Shown here in pieces: positions 15,654 to 23,688 of a stretch of DNA of 64,000 bases. Origin of the DNA: Streptomyces chromofuscus. Its GTDB lineage: Bacteria; Actinomycetota; Actinomycetes; Streptomycetales; Streptomycetaceae. A model generated the notes under the pieces. That model ran no database searches. It worked only from the letters and a program-made list of their open reading frames with translations, and had not been told where the DNA came from. The stretch covers positions 1,860,001 to 1,924,000 of the forward strand of contig NZ_CP063374.1 in the NCBI RefSeq assembly GCF_015160875.1, given 5' to 3'. The translations under genes were made by a program, and so were the position numbers. The stretch's first letter is position 1. Each line of letters opens with the position of its first letter.

Positions 15654-16445
15654 TCACTCGCCCAGGCCCGCGAGGTCCCGCAACCTCCGTGCCTGCGCGG
15701 CGCGTTCGGCGACGCGCTGTTCCTCGTACGTCCGCTCCCCCGCGCCGCGCAGCAACGCCTTGGTCTCGATCACCGCGTCGCGCGGCGCGGCGAGCAGCGC
15801 GGCCGTGAGATCGCGGACCGCGTCGTCGAGTTCGGCCGCCGGCACGGCGACGTTCGCCAGCCCGGTGGTCACGGCCTCGCCGGCCTGGACGAAGCGTCCC
15901 GTGGCGCAGATCTCCAGCGCACGGGCGTAGCCGACGAGCCCGACCAGCGGATGAGTGCCGGTCAGGTCCGGGACCAGGCCCAGGCTGGTCTCGCGCATGG
16001 CGAACTGCACATCGTCGGCGACGACGCGCAGGTCACAGGCGAGGGCGAGCTGGAAGCCCGCGCCGATGGCATGCCCCTGCACGGCGGCGACGGAGACGAT
16101 GTCGCTGCGCCGCCACCAGGTGAACGCCTCCTGGTACTCGGCGATGGTCGCGTCCAACTCCGCGTCGCTGCCGCGCGCGAGGTCGATGAAGGACGGCTCG
16201 CCGTCGAAGCCCTCGGGAGTGAAGGCCTGCCGGTCGAGGCCCGCCGAGAAGGACTTGCCCTCGGCACGCAGCACGACCACACGGACGGTTCCCGGCAGCA
16301 GCCGACCCGCCTCGCCCAGCGCCCGCCACAGAGCGGGGCTCTGCGCGTTGCGCTTGTCCGGGTTGGTCAGCGTCACCGTGGCGATCGCGTCGTCGACGGT
16401 GAGCCGTACGCCGTCCTTGTCGAGTACCGGGTCGAGCGAAGCCAT
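15654..16445 (-). CDS. Enoyl-CoA hydratase/isomerase (crotonase) family protein
   Basis: A 263-residue crotonase. The oxyanion-hole segments are present: KSFSAGLDRQAF (first) and QGHAIGAGFQLALACDLRV (second, the AxGxG-like motif). The position of the first catalytic Glu is filled (RETSLGLVPDL), while the second, normally in the PGxGGT loop, reads VPDLTGTH with Asp. The enzyme probably handles an acyl-CoA, as hydratase or isomerase; pathway undetermined. The ATG at 16445 fits family length; an inverted repeat upstream may be its operator. It converges with the divergent Asp23-like gene, only four bases apart. Confidence 0.88.
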   Translation of the reverse strand: MASLDPVLDKDGVRLTVDDAIATVTLTNPDKRNAQSPALWRALGEAGRLLPGTVRVVVLRAEGKSFSAGLDRQAFTPEGFDGEPSFIDLARGSDAELDATIAEYQEAFTWWRRSDIVSVAAVQGHAIGAGFQLALACDLRVVADDVQFAMRETSLGLVPDLTGTHPLVGLVGYARALEICATGRFVQAGEAVTTGLANVAVPAAELDDAVRDLTAALLAAPRDAVIETKALLRGAGERTYEEQRVAERAAQARRLRDLAGLGE

Positions 16446-16473
16446 GGGGCGCCTCCGATGGGTGCGGTCATCG

Positions 16474-16496
16474 TGAGTGCCGTACCGAGGCACTCA
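16474..16496. promoter_or_regulatory. Inverted repeat upstream of the crotonase gene
   Basis: Eight-base arms TGAGTGCC and GGCACTCA are separated by seven bases (GTACCGA). The repeat lies 29 bases before the start codon, within the expected promoter or leader, as expected for a TetR- or GntR-type operator. The regulator is not identifiable here. Confidence 0.5.
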
Positions 16497-16578
16497 TAAG
16501 TGACTGCACAGTAACCACCCAGCCGATCACCGGACCGACCGGGTGGCCACCGTCGAAGTCGAGGGGCGCACCCGGGGG

Positions 16579-16800
16579 TCAGGCCGAAGCGGCCTTCTTG
16601 CCCCGCGTCGCCCCGCCACGCCCACGGAGCGTGACGCCCGACTCGCTGAGCATGCGGTGCACGAAGCCATACGAGCGGCCGGTCTCCTCGGCCAACGCCC
16701 GGATGCTCGCACCGGCGTCGTACTTCTTCTTCAGGTCTGCCGCGAGCTTGTCGCGCGCGGCGCCGGTCACCCGGCTGCCCTTCTTCAGAGTCTCGGCCAC
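16579..16800 (-). CDS. Small helix-turn-helix DNA-binding protein
   Basis: A 73-residue basic protein with one clear helix-turn-helix: DLKKKYDAGASIRALAEE then TGRSYGFVHRMLSESG, in which the second helix is a recognition-type helix, followed by a basic tail (RGRGGATRGKKAASA). The GTG at 16800 is chosen because GAGGAGG stands at a good distance upstream; the ORF itself runs 15 residues further but without such a site. It is highly charged and resembles abundant small nucleoid-type or regulatory HTH proteins conserved in Streptomyces. Its target is unknown. Confidence 0.82.
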   Translation of the reverse strand: MAETLKKGSRVTGAARDKLAADLKKKYDAGASIRALAEETGRSYGFVHRMLSESGVTLRGRGGATRGKKAASA

Positions 16801-17105
16801 CCGTGCCTCCTCATGGGAAGTGCGCTCTGGTCCCCTCATGATCACCCCTCCGGGCCTTCATGGCCACCCATTCGGCAAGGTCCGTGGGACAGGGTTGTGA
16901 CGACAGGAGCGCATCCCCACAAGCGGAATCTGTGGTTCCTAGGAGTGGCGCGCATACGGCCGAACGGGTTGTCCCGTGAAGTGGCAGGTCAGGAACGCGG
17001 CACAGCCGAACTCTTGTCGATAAAGGGACGCACCGGAAATTCGGTGTAGGACACACCCGGGTACGAGGAGATCTCACACAGATGATGGATCACGGCTAGG
17101 CCGAA

Positions 17106-17126
17106 TGATCCATACGCAGTGGATCA
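17106..17126. promoter_or_regulatory. TGATCCA/TGGATCA inverted repeat, possible operator
   Basis: TGATCCA (17106-17112) and TGGATCA (17120-17126) form a 7-bp inverted repeat with a 7-base spacer. A further TGGATCA lies about 20 bases to the left (near 17085), so three half-sites fall within about 45 bases at roughly two-turn spacing. This lies upstream of the HTH gene; autoregulation is possible but unproven. Confidence 0.4.
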
Positions 17127-17149
17127 ACCATTCGAACACGCCGCGCTGA

Positions 17150-17173
17150 CCGGTTGATCAAGCGATCAACCGG
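17150..17173. terminator. Stem-loop downstream of the ABC-F gene
   Basis: A perfect 10-bp inverted repeat (CCGGTTGATC and GATCAACCGG) encloses the loop AAGC. It is about 42 bases past the stop of the minus-strand ABC-F gene, the right place for its terminator. Confidence 0.7.
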
Positions 17174-17214
17174 CAGGCGGGTGTGCGAGTGATCACCAGC
17201 GCGTGTGCGGGTGG

Positions 17215-18813
17215 TCAGGCGAGGGCGACCAGGTCCGCGTAGTCCGCGCCCCACAGATCCTCGACGCCGTCCGGCAGCAGGATGATCCGCTCCGGCTGGA
17301 GCGCCTCCACGGCGCCCTCGTCGTGGGTGACGAGGACGACCGCGCCCTTGTAGGTGCGCAGCGCACCGAGGATCTCCTCGCGGCTGGCCGGGTCGAGGTT
17401 GTTGGTCGGCTCGTCGAGGAGCAGCACGTTCGCCGACGACACCACCAGCGTGGCGAGGGCGAGCCGGGTCTTCTCACCGCCGGAGAGGACTCCGGCCGGC
17501 TTGTCGACGTCGTCGCCGGAGAACAGGAACGAGCCGAGCACCTTGCGGACCTCGACCAGGTCCATGTCGGGCGCGGCGGAGCGCATGTTCTCCAGGACCG
17601 TGCGGTCGGGGTCGAGGGTCTCGTGCTCCTGGGCGTAGTAGCCCAGCTTCAGGCCGTGGCCGGGGGTCACCTGGCCGGTGTCCGGCTTCTCCACCCCGGC
17701 GAGCAGACGCAGCAGGGTGGTCTTGCCGGCGCCGTTGAGGCCGAGGATGACCACGCGGGAGCCCTTGTCGATGGCCAGGTCGACGTCGGTGAAGATCTCC
17801 AGCGAGCCGTACGACTTGGACAGCCCCTCGGCGGTCAGCGGGGTCCTGCCGCAGGGCGCGGGCTCGGGGAAGCGCAGCTTGGCCACCTTGTCGGACTGGC
17901 GCACCGCTTCGAGACCGGCCAGCAGCTTGTCCGCGCGGCGGGCCATGTTCTGCGCGGCGACCGTCTTGGTGGCCTTGGCGCGCATCTTGTCGGCCTGCGA
18001 ATGCAGGGCGGCGGCCTTCTTCTCGGCATTGGCGCGCTCGCGCTTGCGGCGCTTCTCGTCGGCCTCGCGCTGCTGCTGGTAGAGCTTCCAGCCCATGTTG
18101 TAGATGTCGATCTGGGCGCGGTTGGCGTCCAGGTAGAACACCTTGTTGACGACCGTCTCGACCAGGTCGACGTCGTGCGAGATGACGATGAAGCCGCCGC
18201 GGTAGGTCTTGAGGTAGTCGCGCAGCCAGATGATCGAGTCCGCGTCGAGGTGGTTCGTTGGCTCGTCGAGCAGGAGTGTGTCCGCGTCCGAGAACAGGAT
18301 CCGGGCCAGCTCGATACGGCGGCGCTGACCGCCGGAGAGCGTGTGCAGGGGCTGGCCGAGCACCCGGTCGGGCAGGTTCAGCGCGGCGGCGATGGTGGCG
18401 GCCTCGGCCTCGGCGGCGTACCCGCCCTTGGTCAGGAACTCCGTCTCCTGCCGCTCGTACTGCTTCATCGCCTTCTCGCGGGTGGCGCCCTTGCCGCTGG
18501 CGATGCGCTGCTCGTTGTCGCGCATCTTGCGGATCAGCACGTCCAGACCGCGCGCGGAGAGGATGCGGTCACGGGCGAGTATGTCGAGGTCGCCGGTGCG
18601 GGGGTCCTGCGGGAGGTAGCCGACCTCGCCGGAGCGGGTGACGGCGCCCGCGGCGGGGATGCCCTCGCCCGCCAGCACCTTGGTGAGGGTGGTCTTGCCG
18701 GCGCCGTTGCGGCCGACCAGGCCGATGCGGTCGCCCTTGGCGACACGGAAAGTGGCGGACTCGATGAGGACGCGGGCACCGGCGCGCAGCTCGATACCGG
18801 AGGCGGAGATCAC
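17215..18813 (-). CDS. ABC-F family ATP-binding protein
   Basis: A 532-residue soluble protein with two ATPase domains and no membrane segments, as in the ABC-F translation factors/ribosome-protection proteins. Domain 1: Walker A GRNGAGKTT (about 34-42), signature LSGGQRRRIELARIL, Walker B LLLDEPTNHLD. A long charged interdomain linker follows (KLYQQQREADEKRRKRERA), the region that enters the ribosome in relatives. Domain 2: GLNGAGKTT, LSGGEKTRLALATLV, LLLDEPTNNLD. Both catalytic sites look intact. Start is a GTG at 18813 with GGAG eight bases upstream. Whether housekeeping or antibiotic-protective cannot be read from sequence. Confidence 0.92.
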   Translation of the reverse strand: MISASGIELRAGARVLIESATFRVAKGDRIGLVGRNGAGKTTLTKVLAGEGIPAAGAVTRSGEVGYLPQDPRTGDLDILARDRILSARGLDVLIRKMRDNEQRIASGKGATREKAMKQYERQETEFLTKGGYAAEAEAATIAAALNLPDRVLGQPLHTLSGGQRRRIELARILFSDADTLLLDEPTNHLDADSIIWLRDYLKTYRGGFIVISHDVDLVETVVNKVFYLDANRAQIDIYNMGWKLYQQQREADEKRRKRERANAEKKAAALHSQADKMRAKATKTVAAQNMARRADKLLAGLEAVRQSDKVAKLRFPEPAPCGRTPLTAEGLSKSYGSLEIFTDVDLAIDKGSRVVILGLNGAGKTTLLRLLAGVEKPDTGQVTPGHGLKLGYYAQEHETLDPDRTVLENMRSAAPDMDLVEVRKVLGSFLFSGDDVDKPAGVLSGGEKTRLALATLVVSSANVLLLDEPTNNLDPASREEILGALRTYKGAVVLVTHDEGAVEALQPERIILLPDGVEDLWGADYADLVALA

Positions 18814-18973
18814 GGACAGACTCCAGGGCGGGTTGGTGGCGGGACAGGCGGCTGAGGACGTTCCCGCCGTCTAATGCGCGAGGAGAATGGCCATAGGGCC
18901 AGTCTAACGGGGTGCTGCAACCAGTTTTCGCGGGTTCGTTCGTTCGTCCGGGCCGCCGGGGTGGGTGTTCGGG

Positions 18974-19780
18974 TCATGGGGGGGTGATGTCCGGAGTCGG
19001 GTGCGGGCCTTCGGGACCTGCGAGCGAGGCTTCCGTGTGCGGGGGCGGCGGGGCCTCGGTCTGCGAGGGCGGCGGGCTTTGCGGGCGGTGGCCCGGTGCG
19101 GCGTTGCCCAGGGGGGGGCGTTGCGGGGTGACGCGGCCCAGGTCGTCGACGGCGACGAGCTGGGCGGTCCAGGCGGCGCGTGCGCAGGGCTGGGCGATCA
19201 GCAGGACCCCGCCGCGGCGGAGCGCGCGTTCGGGCCGGAAGACGCACCCCCGGCGGGCGGGCAGCACCCAGCGCAGGTCGCCGTCGGCCGTGCGGTACGC
19301 CGCGACGCGGCGCGGGGTGACGGCGGCGAGGATGCCGCGTCCCAGGGGGCGCAGGACGCCGGTGCCGCCGTGCGCCGGAAGCCAGTCGGCGGCCGCCGGC
19401 AGCGCGCGGTGCCAGCGGACGGAGGTGCCGTCGGTGTCGGTGACCAGCCCGTCGTCCCAGAGCGTGAGCACCTCCCCGCGTGTGAGGAGCACGCTCAGGG
19501 GGCGGCGGGCCTCGCGGGTGTAGCGCCAGCGCACCGCGCCGGTGGCCCGGTCGTACGCCTCGACGGCCGCCCTGCGGATGCGCAGGTGCGGCGCGGAGTG
19601 CTGCACGCGCGCGTGCACGGTGAGGCGGTCGCCGTAAGGAGCCGGCCGGGACTGGTGGGCCGTGGCGAGGAGCGGGGCCGTGAGGACCAGGGCGGCGACG
19701 GTCGTCAGGAGGCGGCGGGCGCGCGCAGCGGCCGGGAGGACGGCGGGTGCCGTGTCCGGGCGGAGGGGATCGTTCGGCAT
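18974..19780 (-). CDS. Exported PQQ-like beta-propeller protein
   Basis: A 268-residue protein with a short N-terminal hydrophobic segment (about residues 24-42, TTVAALVLTAPLLATA) that may be a signal peptide or anchor. Tandem WD/PQQ-type blades follow: YDRATGAVRWRYTREARR, LTLWDDGLVTDTDG and AYRTADGDLRWVLPARRG, each with the W/G-rich pattern of PQQ-binding-like propellers. The C-terminal 45 residues are Pro-rich and disordered. Ligand unknown; such proteins often act in the envelope. The ATG at 19780 was chosen to place the hydrophobic segment near the N-terminus. Confidence 0.7.
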   Translation of the reverse strand: MPNDPLRPDTAPAVLPAAARARRLLTTVAALVLTAPLLATAHQSRPAPYGDRLTVHARVQHSAPHLRIRRAAVEAYDRATGAVRWRYTREARRPLSVLLTRGEVLTLWDDGLVTDTDGTSVRWHRALPAAADWLPAHGGTGVLRPLGRGILAAVTPRRVAAYRTADGDLRWVLPARRGCVFRPERALRRGGVLLIAQPCARAAWTAQLVAVDDLGRVTPQRPPLGNAAPGHRPQSPPPSQTEAPPPPHTEASLAGPEGPHPTPDITPP

Positions 19781-20051
19781 CGCCTCGGCCGGCAGGACGA
19801 CCACCGGGCTCCCTTCGACGACCGTGCTCGCGGACAGGCGCAGAGCGTAGCCAGGGGTGCGCGGCGCCGCCGGGAGGTGACGGGCCCGCGGTGGGCGCGT
19901 CGCCCGTTCGGCCGCTCGTCCGGCGCCGGACGGGCGGAGGCCCGGTGAGAGCGGTGCCTGGGGGCGGTGGCCGAGGGTGGTGTCTCTGTCAGTGGCGGAT
20001 GCCAGGATGAGTCCACGGTTCGCGGTCCCGACACACGAAGGAGTGATCGGC

Positions 20052-20465
20052 ATGGCAGGCACGAGCGGTGGTGGACCGAGCATCTACCCGACGGTGCTCT
20101 ACGCGGACGCGAAGGCGGCGATCAAACAGCTGACGGAGGCCCTGGGCTTCACGGAACTGGCCGTGTACGAGGGCGAGGGCGGCACCGTGACCCACGCCGA
20201 GCTGGCGCAGGGCAACGGCGCGGTGATGATCGGCTCGAAGGGGAGCGGCGGGCTCTACGACACGGTGATGAAGGACGCGGGTCCGGCCGGGGTGTACGTC
20301 GTGGTGGACGACGTCGACGCACACCACCAGCGGGCCCTGGACCACGGCGTGGAGATCCTGATGCCCCCGACGGACCAGGACTACGGGTCGCGCGACTACA
20401 TGGCCCGGGACGCCGAGGGCAACGTCTGGAGCTTCGGCACGTACGCACCCCGGACAGGCGACTGA
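20052..20465 (+). CDS. VOC superfamily (glyoxalase/bleomycin-resistance-like) protein
   Basis: A 137-residue vicinal-oxygen-chelate protein. The two beta-alpha-beta-beta-beta repeats are visible: PSIYPTVLYADAKAAIKQLT with LGFTELAVYEGEGG, and GVYVVVDDVDAHHQRALDHG with RDYMARDAEGNVWSFGTY. The second repeat ends in the GN(V)WSFG pattern common to VOC subgroups. The ATG at 20052 follows AAGGAG with an eight-base spacer. Substrate unknown: could be metabolite binding, resistance or isomerisation. Transcribed away from the PQQ-like gene. Confidence 0.83.
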   Translation: MAGTSGGGPSIYPTVLYADAKAAIKQLTEALGFTELAVYEGEGGTVTHAELAQGNGAVMIGSKGSGGLYDTVMKDAGPAGVYVVVDDVDAHHQRALDHGVEILMPPTDQDYGSRDYMARDAEGNVWSFGTYAPRTGD

Positions 20466-20491
20466 CCTCGCCCACCCGGCGACCGAGCGGC

Positions 20492-21862
20492 TCAACTGCC
20501 CCCGGTGTGCACCTGGAAGGCCGCGCGGCGCACGGCCTTGGCCAGGGCGGGGTCGGGGTGCGCCGCGGCCAGCGCGACCAGGACCTGCACGGTGCGCGGG
20601 TGGCCGACCGCCCGCACCTCGTCGAGCAGGGCGGGCACGGTCGGCTGCACGGCTGACTCCAGATGCCGCACCAGCAGCGGGGCCTCGCCGTGGTCGGCGA
20701 CGGCTGCGGCGGTGTCGACCCACAGCCAGGTGGCCTCCTCACGGGTGAGCACCTCGTGGGCGTCCTCGGGGTCGGCGCCGTCGTGCTCGGCGAGCCACAG
20801 CAGGGCGTACGGCCGCAGGGTCGGCTCGTCGAGCACGGCCCGCACGTCGGGCTCGGCGGGGGCGCCGACGACGCGCAGGGCCTCGAAGGCCAGGCCGCGC
20901 AGCAGGGCGTCCTCGCCGCGTGCGGCGTCGAGCAGTTCGGTGACGGCGCTGCCGACGGGGCGGGCCGCGAGCCAGGCGCGGTACTCCGCGCGGGCCGCGT
21001 TGGGCCGCAGCTGGGCGCAGCCGCGCAGCATGTCCTCGGCGGCGGCCTCGATGTTGCCGGCGGGGCTCTGCGCGGCGACGCAGATCTGCTCCAGCTTGAC
21101 CCAGACCGCCCAGCTGCCCAGCGGGGTCAGGGTGGCCTGTGCCTCGCCGTAGGTGAGGGCGCCGACCGAGGCGAGGGCGTGCAGGGCCCAGTCGAGGAGC
21201 GGGGCGAGCTCGGCATCCTCGGGCGCGGTGTCACCGGACGCGGCGTCGTGGGCGGACGCGGTGCCGGGCTCCGGAGGGCTCGCGGGTTCGCGCTGGGGGC
21301 CGTAGGGGACCTCGCAGCGTTCGGTGCGCAGTTCCTGCACGCGCTGCTGGAGGAGGTCGAGGAGTTGCTCGACGGGGACCGGGCCGGCCGAGAGCTGGAG
21401 GAAGGAGAGCACCTGCGGCATCGCGGACACGACCTCGGCGACGGCGGCGGGCTCGTGCTCGGCGGGCTCGGGATGGGCGAGCGACCAGGCGTCGAAGAGG
21501 GCGACCCAGCCGCGCAGGACGGCGGTGTCGTCACGGTCCCAGGCACGCAGCCGCCAGCCGGGGCGGGCGCTGCCGCCGTGCACCTCGACGAGCCCGGCGA
21601 GGCGGGCGGTGTCCCAGTCGGCCCGGACCTGGGCCGGTGTCAGGCCGAGGTCCACGGCTGCGCGTTGGGTGGTGGCGTCGGCGAGGGTGGCCTTGCCGTC
21701 GGAGGTCGCGTTGCCCCTGCCGGGGCGCAGCGCGGCGTCGGCCCAGCGGGCGACGCGGGCCGCGCCGGCGAGCCTGGAGCGTGCCATTCCGGCCAGCTCC
21801 GCCGGGGCCGGTGTGCCCTCCGGCGGGCGGGGGGCGGGGCGGCGCGAGCGCCGCTGGTTCAT
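20492..21862 (-). CDS. Unrecognised cytosolic protein with helical repeats
   Basis: A 456-residue soluble protein without signal peptide or membrane segments; I do not recognise its family. Residues about 45-115 (ATTQRAAVDLGLTPAQVRAD, then WRLRAWDRDD) resemble a winged-helix region. A middle part is helical with an acidic stretch. The C-terminal half has repeating helical pairs of the HEAT/Armadillo sort (VTELLDAARGEDALLRGLA, TVPALLDEVRAVGHPRTVQ, LVALAAAHPDPALAKAVRR). Codon use is normal. The ATG at 21862 was chosen because upstream codons read into Pro/Arg-rich noncoding-like sequence. It converges with the VOC gene. Confidence 0.6.
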   Translation of the reverse strand: MNQRRSRRPAPRPPEGTPAPAELAGMARSRLAGAARVARWADAALRPGRGNATSDGKATLADATTQRAAVDLGLTPAQVRADWDTARLAGLVEVHGGSARPGWRLRAWDRDDTAVLRGWVALFDAWSLAHPEPAEHEPAAVAEVVSAMPQVLSFLQLSAGPVPVEQLLDLLQQRVQELRTERCEVPYGPQREPASPPEPGTASAHDAASGDTAPEDAELAPLLDWALHALASVGALTYGEAQATLTPLGSWAVWVKLEQICVAAQSPAGNIEAAAEDMLRGCAQLRPNAARAEYRAWLAARPVGSAVTELLDAARGEDALLRGLAFEALRVVGAPAEPDVRAVLDEPTLRPYALLWLAEHDGADPEDAHEVLTREEATWLWVDTAAAVADHGEAPLLVRHLESAVQPTVPALLDEVRAVGHPRTVQVLVALAAAHPDPALAKAVRRAAFQVHTGGS

Positions 21863-22277
21863 CGCTCGGGGGGCGGCGGCCAGGGGTCGCGGGCGGACGA
21901 GTCGGAGCCTGGAGTCGCGCGGGATACGGGACGTCACGGGTGCAGTCTTCCGGTTGACGGTCCGAAAACCCAAACGGAATGTCACGGGGGGCGACGGGAG
22001 TGGCCAAGGGACGGGCGTTGGGAGGAGGTGCCGGACGGAATCCGGACAGTGGTACGGCGTTAAACGGAACCGTGGAGTGGGGTGGCGGGCGTGGGCGGTG
22101 AGTCGTGGGGCGAGGGGGTTGGAGGGGGGTTCCCGGTGGTCGGTGGTCGGTGCTTGGCGCTTGGCGCTTGGTGCTTGGTGCTTGGTGCTTGGTGCGACGT
22201 TCGCACGCCGGCCGTCGGCAGGCCCCGTGAGGTGGTCGCGGCAGGCCCTGTGAGAAACACCCCCGTAAGAGAGGGCG
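21863..22277. other. Gap with heptamer repeat between two minus-strand genes
   Basis: This 415-base stretch contains the leader of the preceding minus-strand gene, the GCTTGG heptamer array (listed separately) and G-rich low-complexity sequence around 22075-22150. No convincing ORF or terminator hairpin was found. Confidence 0.5.
22151..22192. repeat. Six-copy heptanucleotide tandem repeat YGCTTGG
   Basis: The units are TGCTTGG, CGCTTGG, CGCTTGG, TGCTTGG, TGCTTGG, TGCTTGG, perfect except for the first base. The preceding 15 bases are a related GGTGGTCGGTGGTCGG pattern. The array is intergenic and not explained by coding. Confidence 0.85.
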
Positions 22278-23405
22278 TCACATCAGGGGTGTCAGGAAGC
22301 GGCGGAGGGCTTCTTCGTATCCGGCCGGGTCGGCGTTCCACATGGCGTTGTGCGGGGCCTGCCGGACGGTGCGGAGAGCGACCAGGTCGGGACGGCGTTC
22401 GGCCAGGCGGCGCGAGAACACCCAGGGGGACACCATGTCGTCGGGGCCGTGGAAGATCAGGGTCGGGACCCTCAGCCGCTCGGGGTGCGCGGCCTCGTCG
22501 ATGCCGTCGCCGTACAGACCGGTGCGCCCCTGGGCGGCGCGGACGGCCAGCGGCAACAGGGGTCCCGGGGTCCGCCGGGCGGCGGCGAGGGCACGCAGGG
22601 TCGCCTCCCAGTTGAGGACCGGTGAGTCGAGGACGAGTCCGCGGATGCGGGCCCGCACCGTGGAGTGCGCGGCGGCCCGCAGGGCCATGGTGGCGCCGGT
22701 GGACCAGCCGTAGAGGACGACGCGCGCGGCGCCGTGGCTCATGGCGTACCGGATCGCCGCGTCCACGTCGCGCCACTCGGTCTCGCCGAGATGACTGAGG
22801 CCGTCCGGGGGGCGCGGGGCGCCGAGGTCGCCGCGGTAGGAGAGGTCGAGCACCGGGAAGCGCAGGTCGTGCAGGAACTCCATGAAGTTCATGGGGTGTT
22901 CCCGGGTGGTGCCCAGACCGTGCGCGGTGATGACCCAGGTGTCCCGGGCGCCGGGCACGAACCAGGCGGGCAGGGGCCCGAGTTCGCCGGGTACCTCGAC
23001 GTCCCTGTGGTCCAGGCCGAGGGCCGCTCCGGGGTCGCCGGTGTACAGGCTCGGGGTGAACCAGACCTTGTCGCCGGGCTCGAGGGTGCCGTGGGTGACG
23101 CGTTCGAGGCGGCGTACCACCGAGTCCGCGGGGTGCGGGGCGGAGTCCAGGACGGGGCCGACGACCGCGTGGGAGGCGGCGCCGGCGAGGCCGTAGGTGC
23201 CGGGGCGCAGGGAGGCGAGCGCGCGGGTGAGGGTGACGCGGCCCGCGGCGGTGCCGTGCACGGTGAGCCGGGGTTCGGTGGGCAGGGGCCGACCGGGCGG
23301 TGCCTTCAGCGCGGCGTCACTGGCGAACCGGCCGGCGGCCACGGCTGCGGCGCCGGCCACCGTCATGGCGGTGACGGCAGCGGCCGTCGCTTTGACAGTG
23401 CGCAC
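22278..23405 (-). CDS. Alpha/beta hydrolase (membrane-anchored or exported)
   Basis: A 375-residue alpha/beta-hydrolase. The N-terminal 25 residues (MRTVKATAAAVTAMTVAGAA) form a hydrophobic signal or anchor. The hydrolase fold shows the oxyanion segment THGLG near WVITAHGLGTTREHP, nucleophile Ser in LYGWSTGATMAL (GxSxG), Asp in FHGPDDMVSP and the catalytic His in APHNAMWN, so the triad is complete. Substrate unknown; esterase or lipase-like activity is likely. The start is a GTG. Confidence 0.87.
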   Translation of the reverse strand: MRTVKATAAAVTAMTVAGAAAVAAGRFASDAALKAPPGRPLPTEPRLTVHGTAAGRVTLTRALASLRPGTYGLAGAASHAVVGPVLDSAPHPADSVVRRLERVTHGTLEPGDKVWFTPSLYTGDPGAALGLDHRDVEVPGELGPLPAWFVPGARDTWVITAHGLGTTREHPMNFMEFLHDLRFPVLDLSYRGDLGAPRPPDGLSHLGETEWRDVDAAIRYAMSHGAARVVLYGWSTGATMALRAAAHSTVRARIRGLVLDSPVLNWEATLRALAAARRTPGPLLPLAVRAAQGRTGLYGDGIDEAAHPERLRVPTLIFHGPDDMVSPWVFSRRLAERRPDLVALRTVRQAPHNAMWNADPAGYEEALRRFLTPLM

Positions 23406-23617
23406 GGGTCCAGTGTCCAGTCCGACCCGCCCGGCGGCCAGCGGAAGGACAGGGCGGTGTGATGCGACTCGGCGCGTGCGGGGGTGGTTCCGGGTGGTAC
23501 GGGCGGGTTCGACGCCGCGGGCGGGAGAACGGCACCGGGGAGGTACGCCGACGAACGGTCACTCCGCCACCTGGCCGCGCACCGCCGGCACCCCCGCACC
23601 CAGCGCCCGGCGCCCAC

Positions 23618-23653
23618 ACCGGCACCGGCACCGGCACCGGCACCGGCACCGGC
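23618..23653. repeat. Six-copy hexanucleotide repeat ACCGGC
   Basis: Six perfect ACCGGC units occupy the gap between the hydrolase and aldolase genes. The 283-base gap (23406-23688) is otherwise GC-rich with short duplications such as GGCAGTCACGCC and no plausible gene. Confidence 0.85.
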
Positions 23654-23688
23654 AGTCACGCCCCCTCACCCCCGGCAGTCACGCCCGG

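Larger units (their letters stand above)
16801..17214. other. Regulatory gap between the HTH gene and the ABC-F gene
   Basis: This 414-base gap separates two minus-strand genes. It holds a terminator hairpin for the ABC-F gene (17150-17173), a cluster of TGATCCA/TGGATCA half-sites (17083-17126), and the promoter of the HTH gene somewhere in 16820-17080. Its base composition is noticeably less GC-rich than the coding parts. No convincing ORF is seen in it. Confidence 0.5.
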
